From Sphingomonas sp. UBA978 (GTDB taxonomy: Bacteria; Pseudomonadota; Alphaproteobacteria; Sphingomonadales; Sphingomonadaceae): a stretch of 64,000 bases of DNA. Both the position numbers and the translations under genes were made by a program. Shown piece after piece: positions 37,540-46,125 of this stretch. The stretch is taken from positions 1 to 64,000 of the forward strand of contig NZ_DBBS01000014.1 in assembly GCF_002292295.1 (NCBI RefSeq). The letters run 5' to 3'. A model generated the notes under the pieces. The model made no database searches and was not told the DNA's origin. It saw only the letters and a list, made by a program, of their open reading frames with translations. How positions within the stretch are numbered: position 1 is the stretch's first letter; each line of letters starts with the position of its first letter.

Positions 37540-38883
37540 TCACCGGCGCGCCGCCGCGAGCCGTATCGGTGTCGGTTCCGCAAAGACCTGATGGAACAGG
37601 GTCTTCACGTCGGTCAGGCCCGTGTCGGCGATCGCCGCCGCCGTATGCCCAGACCGGTCGGCGATATCGGTACGCGCGCCGCGGTCGGCGAGCAACCGCA
37701 TCGTCGCGGCCATGTCGGGCGGCATCCCCGCGCCGAGCAGGCGGTGCAGCGCGGTGCGCCCGCGGGCATCGGCGACGTCGACCGCGGGCGCCGCGTCCAG
37801 CGCCACCGCCATCGCCGCGGCGCTGCCGCCATTGGCGGCCGCCAGCACGACGTTCGTCCCGTCCGCCGCGACGAAATGCGGATCGGCGCCCGCCGCCAGC
37901 AACAGCGTCATCGCCTCCGCCCGGCCATGCGCGGCGGCGACCAGCAGCGGCGGCGTCGGCGGCACCGGAGGCGGCGGCACCCCGAAATTGGCCTCCGTCA
38001 CCCAGGTGATCCGCGACGCGCCGGTCAGGCCGTTGGGATCGGCCCCCTTTGCGAGCAGCAGCGCGATCAGGGCGGGATCGCCCTCCGCCGCGGCGGCGTG
38101 GAGCAGCTGGTTGCCGTTGCGGTCACGGGCGGTCAGGTCGGCGCCGCGGGCGATCACCAGCGCGGCGGCGGCGGGATTGTGCTGGTAGAGCGCCAGTTGC
38201 GCGGCGCTGGTCTCCTCGGGCCCGCGATGCGTGGGGTCGGTGCCGGCGGCGAGCAACGCTTCGGTCGCGGCGGGGACGCCGCTCTTGATCGCGAAGAACA
38301 GCGGCGTGAACCCCGCCTTCGACACCCGGTTCACGGCGGCGCCCGCGGTGAGCAGCAGCGCCATCGCCTCGGTTCGGCCGGCGGCGGCCGCCCACATCAG
38401 CGGCGTCTGGCCGCGATCGTCGACCGCATCGGCCGCCGCGCCCGCCGCGAGCATCCGCGCCACCACCGCGGCGGGCGCGTGGGCGGCGCAGATCGCGAGC
38501 GGGGTGATCCCCTCCGGCCCGGCGCGGCGCACGGCGGCGCGGGCATCCAGCAGCTGCGCGACGACCCCGCCGTCGCCCAGTTCGCACGCCAGCGCCAGCG
38601 GGGTGACGCCATCGCCGTCGGCGCGTTGCGGATCGGCACCCTGCGCGAGCAGCATCGCGACCATCGTCGGGTCCTGCGTATCGACTGCGATGCCGAGCGG
38701 GGTCGCACCGAACGCCAGCCGCGCATTGGCGTCGCCCCGGCCGCGGATCGCGGCGCGCGCGGCGGCGACGTCGGTGTCGCGGATCGCGCGGACCAGCGCT
38801 TCGGGATCGCGGGCGTGCGCCGGTGCCGCGCCGGCCAGCAAGACCGCGGCGGCGAGCAGCGGCAGGGGCCAGCGCTCAGCCAT
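37540..38883 (-). CDS. Secreted ankyrin-repeat protein
   Basis: A 447-residue protein starting at ATG 38883, giving a clean signal peptide (LPLLAAAVLLAGAAPAHA). About ten ankyrin repeats follow, recognisable by TPLxxA and LLxxGADP patterns. One repeat is interrupted by a proline-rich insert (FGVPPPPVPPTPP). Ankyrin repeats are protein-binding scaffolds. The gene start overlaps the DUF1552 stop, so the products are co-translated and probably interact in the periplasm. No catalytic residues are visible. The frame extends further upstream, but those residues lie before the signal peptide and are not needed. Confidence 0.85.
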   Translation of the reverse strand: MAERWPLPLLAAAVLLAGAAPAHARDPEALVRAIRDTDVAAARAAIRGRGDANARLAFGATPLGIAVDTQDPTMVAMLLAQGADPQRADGDGVTPLALACELGDGGVVAQLLDARAAVRRAGPEGITPLAICAAHAPAAVVARMLAAGAAADAVDDRGQTPLMWAAAAGRTEAMALLLTAGAAVNRVSKAGFTPLFFAIKSGVPAATEALLAAGTDPTHRGPEETSAAQLALYQHNPAAAALVIARGADLTARDRNGNQLLHAAAAEGDPALIALLLAKGADPNGLTGASRITWVTEANFGVPPPPVPPTPPLLVAAAHGRAEAMTLLLAAGADPHFVAADGTNVVLAAANGGSAAAMAVALDAAPAVDVADARGRTALHRLLGAGMPPDMAATMRLLADRGARTDIADRSGHTAAAIADTGLTDVKTLFHQVFAEPTPIRLAAARR

Positions 38884-40237
38884 GGGCCAGCCCCGCCAGC
38901 ACACCCGTGCTGTCGCCGAAGGTCCGCGCCGGCACGTCGAGCAGGTGCAGCCCGGCCAGCAGCAGGTTCGACATCGGCGTGTGCGGCGTCACCGCCATGT
39001 GGCGGTTCCCCTGCACCAGCCCGCCCGCGACGATCACCGGCAGGTTCATATGGTCATGCTCGTTGGGGTCGCCGAAGGCGGAGCCGCGGATCACCAGCGT
39101 CCGGTCGAGCAGCGATCCCTCGCCGTCCTTCGTCTCCTGCATCCGCTTCAGATAATAAGCGAAATATTCCATGTGATGGCGATTGATCCGCGCCAGCTTC
39201 GCCATCTTGTCGGGGTTGTTGCCGTGGTGGCTGAGCATGTGGTGCGAATCGGGGACGCCGATCTCGGGATAGGTACGGTTGCTGAGCTCGCGGCCGATCA
39301 TGAAGCTGCCGACGCGGGTGATGTCCGCCTGCATCGCCAGCACCTGCAGGTCGATCATCATCCGGACATGCTCGTCGAACGAACCCGGGATGCCGGCCGG
39401 GCGCTGCATGGCGGTCGCCTGCGGTCCGTCGCCGCCAGCGCCCTCCGCCGCCATCGTGCGCTGGATGCGGCGTTCGATATCGCGCGTCGCCTCCAGATAT
39501 TCGTCGAGCTTGCGGCGATCCTCCGCGCCCAGCCGGCCGGACAGGCGGGCGGTGTCGTCCATGACGAAATCGAGGATGCTCGCCTGGCGCCGGAGCTGCG
39601 CCAGCCGGCTGGCGGCGTCGAGCGCGTCGCCATCGCCGAACAATCGCTCGAACACGTCGCCGGGGTTGGCCGTGACCGGCAGCGGCACGGTCGGGCCGCG
39701 CCACGAGATGCCGTTGGTATAGGCGCAGCTGTAGCCGATGTCGCAGCTGCCGAGCAGGCTGGCCTGATCGATGCCCAGTTCCAGCGAACTGAGCCGGGTC
39801 GCGTCGCCCAGATGCGCGGCATAGACCTGATCGACCGAGATCGCGCAGCGGATGTCGGTGCCTTCTGTCTGGCGGACATGGGTGCCGGTGAGGAAGGCGG
39901 GGCAGGAGCGGCCGTGCCCCGCCGGCCGGTCGCCCATCGCCGCGGCGCTGGGATGCGCGAGGCCGCTGACCACCGTCACCCGGTCGCGGAACGGCGCCAG
40001 CGGGGCGAGCGTCGGCGGCAGGACGGCGGGCAGCGCGGACCCGGTGCCCGGCTCGGGCACGAATCCGTCCATCATCATGCCGTTGGGCGAATAGAAGATC
40101 TGCAGCCGCTTGGGCCGGGCCGCGCGGTCGGCGGCGCGGGCGGCGGGCATCATCGCCTCGAGGAACGGCAAAGCGATCGTCGTGCCGGCGCCGCGCAACA
40201 GCGTCCGGCGGCTGATCGGTCCGCGTAACAGTCTCAT
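38876..40237 (-). CDS. DUF1552 protein with Tat signal
   Basis: A 453-residue exported protein with Tat motif SRRTLLRGAG at residues ~9-18. The body carries the DUF1552 signatures YSPNGMMMDGF, GLAHPSAAAMGD, a histidine-rich SHHMLSHHGNN segment and GDPNEHDHMNLPV. The family is seen mostly in planctomycetes and proteobacteria, related to DUF1501/sulfatase-like folds, with unknown reaction; the His/Asp clusters suggest a metal site. It lies ten bases downstream of the DUF1592 gene, its usual partner, and overlaps the ankyrin gene. Tat export suggests folding with a cofactor before secretion. Confidence 0.88.
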   Translation of the reverse strand: MRLLRGPISRRTLLRGAGTTIALPFLEAMMPAARAADRAARPKRLQIFYSPNGMMMDGFVPEPGTGSALPAVLPPTLAPLAPFRDRVTVVSGLAHPSAAAMGDRPAGHGRSCPAFLTGTHVRQTEGTDIRCAISVDQVYAAHLGDATRLSSLELGIDQASLLGSCDIGYSCAYTNGISWRGPTVPLPVTANPGDVFERLFGDGDALDAASRLAQLRRQASILDFVMDDTARLSGRLGAEDRRKLDEYLEATRDIERRIQRTMAAEGAGGDGPQATAMQRPAGIPGSFDEHVRMMIDLQVLAMQADITRVGSFMIGRELSNRTYPEIGVPDSHHMLSHHGNNPDKMAKLARINRHHMEYFAYYLKRMQETKDGEGSLLDRTLVIRGSAFGDPNEHDHMNLPVIVAGGLVQGNRHMAVTPHTPMSNLLLAGLHLLDVPARTFGDSTGVLAGLAHG

Positions 40238-40247
40238 GATATGTCCC

Positions 40248-42695
40248 TCATTTCAGGGGCACCTTCCGCTGGGTGAAGGGCGCGCTGGTCGCAATGCCGC
40301 GGACGATCGTCTGGATTCGGTAGTCGTCCGCCGCCGCCGCGCGCGCGACCTGGCGCACCGCGGGCATGTCGGCCGCGCCCAGCCCGCGGCCGAGCGCATA
40401 GGTCATCAGCCGTTCGGTGAAGGCCGCGGCGAATTCGTCGCGATGCGTCATCAGGATGCCCTGCAACCCCGCCAGCCCGGCGAACTTCGTCCCGTCCGGC
40501 ATCGTCGCGCCGGCGTCGATCGGCTGGCCGGCATCGACCCGGCGATAGCCGCCGATCGCGTCGAAATTCTCCAGCGCGAAGCCGAGCGGGTCCATCTTCA
40601 CGTGGCAGGCGGCGCAGGCGGGGCTCTTACGGTGCAGCTCGAGCTGTTCGCGCGCGGTCAGCAGGCGGCCGTCATGCTTGTCCTGCAACGCCGGCACGTC
40701 GGGCGGCGGCGGTGGTGGCGGCGCGGCCAGCATGTTGTCGAGGATCCACTTGCCGCGCTTCACCACGGAGGTGTGGTTGCCGTAGGAGGTGACGGTGAGG
40801 ATGCTCGCCTGCCCGAGCAGGCCGCCGCGGTTCGACCCGGGCGCGAGCGCGACGCGGCGGAAGGCGGGGCCGGTGACGCCGCCGATGCCGTAATGCTGCG
40901 CCAGCCGCTGGTTGAGGAAGGTGTAATCGGCAGCGATGAAGTCCAGCACGCTGCGGTCGGTGCGCAGGACGTGGCCGAAGAACATCTCCGTCTCGCGCGC
41001 CATCGCGCTGCGCAGCCGCAGGTCGTAGGTCGGGAAGACCGCGATGTCGGGGCGCTGCTGGTCGAGGTTGCGCAGGTAGAGCCACTGGCCGGCGAAATTG
41101 GTGGTCAGCGCGTCGGCGCGCGGATCGGCGAGCATCCGCGTCACCTGCGCGACCAGCACCGCCGGATCGTGCAGCCGGCCCCGTTCGGCGACCGCGAGCA
41201 GCGCGTCGTCGGGGATGCTGCTCCACAGGAACAGCGCCAGCCGCGACGCGAGTTCGAGGTCGCCGAGCGGATGGACGCTGCCCGGCGGTGCGCCGGCGGG
41301 ATCGCATTCGATCAGGAACAGGAAGTGCGGCGACACGAGGATCGCCTCCACCGCCGCCTCCACCCCGTGCGCGAAATCGCTGCGCGACCGTTCGGCGGCA
41401 TAGACGCGCATCAGCGGCGCGAGGTCGGCCGCGACCACCGGCCGGCGATAGGCGCGGCGGGCGAGGGCGGCGACGATGCGGGTGGCGCACGGCGTCTCCG
41501 CGCCCTTCGTCTTCGGATCGCACAGGAAGATGCGGCGGCGGCTCGGCGTGTCGCCCGCGCCGGCCGAGGCGAACGGCCCGGCGACGTCGACCTGCAACAC
41601 GTCGCGCGGCCAGTTCTGCTGCGCGTAGCGCGGCGACAGGCGATAGGAGGGCACCTGAAGCTGCCGCACCCGCGCGCCGTCGACCGACACGTCCAGCGGC
41701 AACATCACCGGCGGCGCGGTCGGCATCGGCACGACGTCGAGCGTGTTGCGCAGCGTCTGGATGCTCTCGTCGGGCGCGAGGCGGCGGCGGAACGACAGCG
41801 CGATGGCGTGCGACCCCGCCTTCAGCGGCACGCGCACGCTGACGCGATCCTCGGGCAGGTCGTCGGTTTCGTTGTTGGTGTTGGCGTTGAGATGCGCGGT
41901 GATTTCGTACACCCCGTCGTGGCGCGCATAGTAACGCACCGCGCCGCCGCCGCGCGATCCGAGCGGCAGGTCGTCGCCCGCGCGTTCGTTATAGGCGGGG
42001 CGGCCGCCGTTCATCACCGACCCGTCCTTTGGCATGGGAAAGGTGGTGACGATGGCACGGCGCGACGCCAGCCCGGTCGCCAGCCGCCCGACCCTGCCCG
42101 CGACCGCGACATAGCGGTCCATCAGCGTCGGCGAGACGCTGAGCACGTCCGCGATATTGTCGAAGCCGTAGCCGGAATTGTCCTGCGGCAGGTCGCGGCT
42201 GACGTCGACGTTCAGCGCCAGCAGGTCGCGGACCGCATTGGCATATTCGACGCGGTTGAGGCGGCGGATGGTGGCGCGGCCGGGATCGGGATGCGCGATC
42301 GCGCGCGCATCGAGCGCGCGGCGCAGCCAGGTGACGAATGCGGTGCGCGCGGCGGCATCGGGTTGCGGCCGGTTGAGCGGCGGCATCTCGCCCTGGCTGA
42401 CCCGGCGCAGGATCTTTTCCCATTCGTCGGCATGCGCGCCCCGCGCGGGATCGCCGGGCCGCAGATCCTCGATCGAGAGGCCGGCGGCCTTGTCGGTGTC
42501 GTTGTGGCAGCGCGCGCAATATTGGTCGAGCAGCGCCGGCGGGGCATCCGGCCCGGCCGCCTGCGCCGCGGGCGGCGGCGCGGCACCATCGTCGGACCGG
42601 GCCAGCACCGATCCGGCGGCGATCAGCGCGCTGAGCATCAGCACGCCGCTGTGCAGGGTAGGGCGCCAGGTCGGGCTCATGCGGTTCAGGTCCAT
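40248..42695 (-). CDS. DUF1592/DUF1588-type multidomain cytochrome (planctomycete-type PSD family)
   Basis: An ~815-residue exported protein. After a signal/anchor helix (VLMLSALIAAGSVLA) it has a first heme motif CARCH (60-64) in a planctomycete-type cytochrome c domain. Then come DUF1587 (NRVEYANAVRDLLAL), DUF1592 (ARRAYRRPV), DUF1588 (APGSNRGGLLGQASIL) and a DUF1585 end. A second heme motif CAACH lies at about residue 720. ATG 42695 is preferred to 42770 because the latter adds a non-signal basic leader. The function of these proteins is not established; the two hemes point to redox chemistry. It is the first gene of the five-gene operon and divergent from adenosine deaminase. Confidence 0.88.
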   Translation of the reverse strand: MDLNRMSPTWRPTLHSGVLMLSALIAAGSVLARSDDGAAPPPAAQAAGPDAPPALLDQYCARCHNDTDKAAGLSIEDLRPGDPARGAHADEWEKILRRVSQGEMPPLNRPQPDAAARTAFVTWLRRALDARAIAHPDPGRATIRRLNRVEYANAVRDLLALNVDVSRDLPQDNSGYGFDNIADVLSVSPTLMDRYVAVAGRVGRLATGLASRRAIVTTFPMPKDGSVMNGGRPAYNERAGDDLPLGSRGGGAVRYYARHDGVYEITAHLNANTNNETDDLPEDRVSVRVPLKAGSHAIALSFRRRLAPDESIQTLRNTLDVVPMPTAPPVMLPLDVSVDGARVRQLQVPSYRLSPRYAQQNWPRDVLQVDVAGPFASAGAGDTPSRRRIFLCDPKTKGAETPCATRIVAALARRAYRRPVVAADLAPLMRVYAAERSRSDFAHGVEAAVEAILVSPHFLFLIECDPAGAPPGSVHPLGDLELASRLALFLWSSIPDDALLAVAERGRLHDPAVLVAQVTRMLADPRADALTTNFAGQWLYLRNLDQQRPDIAVFPTYDLRLRSAMARETEMFFGHVLRTDRSVLDFIAADYTFLNQRLAQHYGIGGVTGPAFRRVALAPGSNRGGLLGQASILTVTSYGNHTSVVKRGKWILDNMLAAPPPPPPPDVPALQDKHDGRLLTAREQLELHRKSPACAACHVKMDPLGFALENFDAIGGYRRVDAGQPIDAGATMPDGTKFAGLAGLQGILMTHRDEFAAAFTERLMTYALGRGLGAADMPAVRQVARAAAADDYRIQTIVRGIATSAPFTQRKVPLK

Positions 42696-43032
42696 CCTTT
42701 CCGAGTGGCCGCGAGGCGACCGTCGGGCCATGTCGCGGCGGCGCGGGGCGCCGGCCGGCGAATGCGGCATGCCGGGGAGGTAACGGACGGGGACTTGCCG
42801 CGTCCATTGCCGTTAACGCGACGCCCGGAGCGCAAAATGAGCGCATGCCCGGAGGCGGCGGCGTTCACCCACCCCTGCCGAATTTCGGCAACGCATCGTG
42901 CTTTTAATGGTCGTTGAGCAGGCGGGGGCGGCGGCGCTAGGTCGGGCGCGGGCGGCCCTGGGGGGAGCCGCCCGGGCGGTATCGACGTCGGGCGACGCGG
43001 CCGCCAGCCACATACCAACCGGGGGGACGACG
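42696..43032. promoter_or_regulatory. Divergent intergenic region with a LysR-site-like dyad
   Basis: This region lies between the DUF1592 gene and adenosine deaminase. CAACG (42889-42893) and CGTTG (42912-42916) form a dyad with an 18-base gap, preceded by AATTTCGG. That context closely resembles AATTTTCGCAACG at the LysR intergenic site near 63053, where the gap is 17. No other gene is recognised here. Confidence 0.35.
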
Positions 43033-44553
43033 ATGCGGGCGGCTGTTGCTGCGATCACGATGGTGCTGGCCTCGCTGCCGTCGCCCGCAGCGGCGAAGGC
43101 GGCGGCGGGTGCGGCGGCGAGCGCAGAGGCGCGAACCGCGGCGCGGCTGGACCGGATCGCCGACAGCCCACCGCGGCTGCGCCTGTTCCTGCAGGCGATG
43201 CCGAAGGGCGGCGACCTGCACAACCATATGGGCGGCTCGATCTATGCCGAGGATTATCTGCGTTGGGCGGGCGCGGGCGGATTGTGCCTGACGACGCCGG
43301 GCTATGCGATCGTCGATCCGCCGTGCGACGCGCCGGGTCGGGTGCCGGCGGCGGGGCTGGAGCTGGACTATCCACGCTGGTCGGGGGCGATCGATGCGCT
43401 GTCGACCCGCGGGTTCGAGGCGGGGGTCGGCGACCGGTCGGTGTCGGGCTACGACCGGTTCTTCGCGACCTTCGCGTCCTTCTCCGCCGCGTCGCGGGGC
43501 AATATGGGCAAGGAGCTGGCGGCGACGCGGGAACAGGCGGCGGCCGACCGGGTGTCCTATGTCGAACTGGGGGCCGGATCGCGCGCGGCGATGACGCTGG
43601 TCACGGCGATGGAAGAGCGGGAAAGCGACAATTTCGCGGCGATGACCGCGCGGCTGGCGCCGCTGCTGCCCGCCGTGGTGGCGCAGGTGCGCGCCGATTA
43701 CGACGCGGGCGAGGCGGCATCGGCGGCGATCGACCAATGCGGGACCGCCGCGGCGCAGCCGGCCTGCGCGGTCGAGGTGCGCTATCTCTTCACCGCGTTG
43801 CGGACGATCGCCCCGGCGAAGGTGTTCGCGCAACTGGCGCTGGCGTTCGCGATGGCGGAGGCCGATCCGCGCTTCGTCGGTGTCAACATCGCCGCGCCGG
43901 AGCACGATCCGGTCGCGATCCGCGACTATGCGCTGCACATGCGGATGATCGCCTTCCTGAAGGCGCGGCATCCGCGCGTGAACCTGTCGCTGCATGCCGG
44001 CGAGCTGGTGTTGGGGCTGGTGCCGCCGCGCGAGCTGGCGTTCCACATCCGCGACGCGGTGGCGGTCGCGGGGGCGCGGCGGATCGGCCATGGCGTCGAC
44101 ATCGCCTATGAGGCGGACGCGGCGGCGCTGCTGCGGCGGATGGCGCGGGACCGGGTCGCGGTGGAGATCAACCTGACCAGCAATGCGGTGATCCTGGGCG
44201 TGAAGGGCCGCGACCACCCGCTGTCGCTCTATCGCGAGGCGGGGGTGCCGGTGGTGCTGTCGACCGACGACGAAGGCGTGTCGCGCAGCGACATGACCAA
44301 CGAATATGTGCGCGCCGTGACCGAGCAGGGGCTGCGCTATCGCGACCTGAAGCAGATCGTCCGCGACGGGTTGCACTATGCCTTCCTGCCGGGGGCCAGC
44401 CTGTGGCGCGACCGGGCGGGCGGCGCGCGGGTCGCGGCCTGCGCGGTGGCCAGCGCGCCGGCCTGTGCGGCGTTCCTCGCGACCAGCGCCAAGGCGACGC
44501 GGCAGATGCAGCTGGAGCGGGACATGACCGCGTTCGAGGCCATGGAGCGGTGA
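43033..44553 (+). CDS. Secreted adenosine deaminase
   Basis: A 506-residue periplasmic adenosine deaminase converting adenosine to inosine. A signal peptide (AAITMVLASLPSPAAA) is followed by the zinc/substrate motifs DLHNHMGGS (61-69), LHAGE, GHGVD and STDDEGVSRS, in the order of the ADA/ADGF family. It is longer than cytoplasmic ADA (~340), like the secreted ADGF-type enzymes. An earlier in-frame ATG (42898) would add residues before the signal peptide. It lies 79 bases upstream of hpxX and feeds the purine operon with inosine. Confidence 0.9.
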   Translation: MRAAVAAITMVLASLPSPAAAKAAAGAAASAEARTAARLDRIADSPPRLRLFLQAMPKGGDLHNHMGGSIYAEDYLRWAGAGGLCLTTPGYAIVDPPCDAPGRVPAAGLELDYPRWSGAIDALSTRGFEAGVGDRSVSGYDRFFATFASFSAASRGNMGKELAATREQAAADRVSYVELGAGSRAAMTLVTAMEERESDNFAAMTARLAPLLPAVVAQVRADYDAGEAASAAIDQCGTAAAQPACAVEVRYLFTALRTIAPAKVFAQLALAFAMAEADPRFVGVNIAAPEHDPVAIRDYALHMRMIAFLKARHPRVNLSLHAGELVLGLVPPRELAFHIRDAVAVAGARRIGHGVDIAYEADAAALLRRMARDRVAVEINLTSNAVILGVKGRDHPLSLYREAGVPVVLSTDDEGVSRSDMTNEYVRAVTEQGLRYRDLKQIVRDGLHYAFLPGASLWRDRAGGARVAACAVASAPACAAFLATSAKATRQMQLERDMTAFEAMER

Positions 44554-44571
44554 GCAGGTGCGCTGTTTTTT

Positions 44572-44604
44572 GCAACGATCCGTCGCAGTCATTGCGTTGG
44601 ATCG
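44572..44604 (+). promoter_or_regulatory. Candidate LysR operator upstream of the purine operon
   Basis: GCAACG-N12-CATTGCGTTGGATCG matches the site at 63053-63085 at 25 of 33 positions with identical spacing. The core is a CAACG-N17-CGTTG dyad (44573-44599). It lies 29 bases before the hpxX start. The only nearby regulator is the LysR gene at the far end of the operon. LysR proteins bind such interrupted dyads. Confidence 0.55.
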
Positions 44605-44632
44605 GTAGGGTGCGGTCGGGCATCAGGTGGTC

Positions 44633-44794
44633 ATGAACGCCGACGCCGATCCCATCCCCCGCACCGAAGCGGCCATCGCCGCCGCGGCGGCGGCGATCGG
44701 CCTGACCATCCCGCCGGCGTGCCTGCCCGGCGTGGTCGCCAATCTGGCGTTGCTCGATCGCCATGCCGCGATCCTGCGCGGGACGGGCGGATGA
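44633..44794 (+). CDS. hpxX: HpxX/AtzG-like small amidase subunit (DUF4089)
   Basis: A 53-residue protein, shorter than the typical ~60-65. It has EAAIAAAAAAIGLTIPPAC followed by GVVANLALLDRHAAIL, the helical pattern of DUF4089/AtzG-like proteins. These bind AtzE-type amidases; AtzG with AtzE forms an asparaginyl-tRNA-amidotransferase-like complex. Its TGA overlaps the amidase ATG (ATGA). HpxX and HpxY accompany the oxamate amidohydrolase HpxW in the Klebsiella urate pathway. It is the first gene of the purine operon. Confidence 0.8.
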   Translation: MNADADPIPRTEAAIAAAAAAIGLTIPPACLPGVVANLALLDRHAAILRGTGG

Positions 44795-46125
44795 GGACGG
44801 CGGTCGCCATCGCCGCATCGGTGCGCGCCGGGCGCGAATCCGCGCTGACGCTGGTCGAGGCATGCCTTGCCACCTTGCCCGCGGCGGACACGCGGCTGGT
44901 CGCGACGACGCGCATCCTCGCCGATCGCGCGCGGGCGGAGGCGGCGCGGGTCGACGGCATCGTCGCGGCGGGCGGCGATCCGGGGCCGCTGGCGGGCGTG
45001 GTCTACGGCGTGAAGGACCTGTTCGACGTCGCGGGCCTGCCGACCACGGCGGGATCGACGCTCTATGCCGACGCGCCGCCCGCCGCGGCGGATGCGACCG
45101 CGGTCGCGCGGCTGCGCGACGCGGGGGCGGTGCTGGTCGCGACGCTGAACATGGACGAATTCGCCTATGGCTTCGCGACGATCAACGCGCGCCACGGCAC
45201 GACCCGCAACCCGCACGACCCGAGCCGGCTGGCGGGGGGATCGTCGGGCGGGTCGGCGGCGGTGGTCGCGACCGGGCTGACGCCGCTATCGCTGGGGTCG
45301 GATACCAACGGATCGATCCGCGTGCCCGCCAGCCTGACCGGCGTCTATGGCCTGAAGCCGACGCATGGCGCGCTGCCGATGGCGGGGGTGTTCCCCTTCG
45401 CCGACAGTTTCGACGACATCGGCCCGTTCGCGACGTGCGTCGCCGATCTGCGGCTGGTCTGGGACGTGCTGGGCGGGGCGTCTGCCGACGATGGCGCGCC
45501 GGTCCGCGTCGCGCGGCTGGGCGGGCGCTTCGCCGCGAACGTCGATCCCGATCAGGTCGCGGCGATCGACGCGATCGCGCCCGGCGCGGCGACGGTCGAT
45601 TTGCCCGATATCGCGCGGGCGCGGTCGGCGGCGTTCGTCATCACCGCGGCGGAAGGGGGTACTCTGCACCGCGATGCGCTGGCGCGCGCGGCGATGGCGT
45701 TCGACCCGGCGACGCGCGACCGGCTGATCGCGGGCGCGCTGCTGCCGGCGGGGCTGGTCGCGGCGGCGCAGGCGTTTCGCGCCGGCTTCCGGCAGCGGGC
45801 GGCGGCGCTGTTCGCCGATCACGACGTGCTGGTCGCGCCCGCCACGCCCTGCGTCGCGCCGCCGGTCGCCGATCCGCGGATCGCGATCGACGGGGCGATG
45901 GTGCCGGCGCGCGCCGATCTCGGCATCCATACGCAGCCGATCAGCTTCGCCGGGCTGCCGGCGCTGGCGGTGCCCTTGTACCGGCCGGGGCGATTGCCGC
46001 TGGGGTTGCAGCTGATCGGGCGGCCGGGGGGCGAGGCGACGCTGTTCCGGTTCGCGCAGATGCTGGAAGACGGGGGGCTGGTCGGCGTGTCGCCGCCGGC
46101 GGACGGGGGACAGAGCGATGACTGA
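44791..46125 (+). CDS. hpxY: HpxY/AtzE-family amidohydrolase (oxalurate branch)
   Basis: A 444-residue amidase-signature enzyme. The catalytic triad is Lys75 (YGVKDLFD), the cis-Ser in GGSSGGS (149-155) and the nucleophile Ser175 (DTNGSIRVPA). It belongs to the AtzE family and pairs with the AtzG-like gene directly upstream. In the Hpx pathway it is the candidate for oxalurate hydrolysis to oxamate or oxalate products; the exact reaction has not been settled to my knowledge. It overlaps the next permease gene by eight bases. Confidence 0.85.
   Translation: MRTAVAIAASVRAGRESALTLVEACLATLPAADTRLVATTRILADRARAEAARVDGIVAAGGDPGPLAGVVYGVKDLFDVAGLPTTAGSTLYADAPPAAADATAVARLRDAGAVLVATLNMDEFAYGFATINARHGTTRNPHDPSRLAGGSSGGSAAVVATGLTPLSLGSDTNGSIRVPASLTGVYGLKPTHGALPMAGVFPFADSFDDIGPFATCVADLRLVWDVLGGASADDGAPVRVARLGGRFAANVDPDQVAAIDAIAPGAATVDLPDIARARSAAFVITAAEGGTLHRDALARAAMAFDPATRDRLIAGALLPAGLVAAAQAFRAGFRQRAAALFADHDVLVAPATPCVAPPVADPRIAIDGAMVPARADLGIHTQPISFAGLPALAVPLYRPGRLPLGLQLIGRPGGEATLFRFAQMLEDGGLVGVSPPADGGQSDD

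Noticed and set aside
36682..42917. Long plus-strand frames opposite the cytochrome/DUF operon (for example 36682-39186 and 40110-42917)
   Set aside because: These are low-complexity Arg/Gly-rich translations with no motifs. The minus strand carries heme motifs, Tat and signal peptides and ankyrin repeats.
42937..44592. 551-codon minus-strand frame over adenosine deaminase
   Set aside because: Antisense shadow; the plus strand has all ADA metal motifs.
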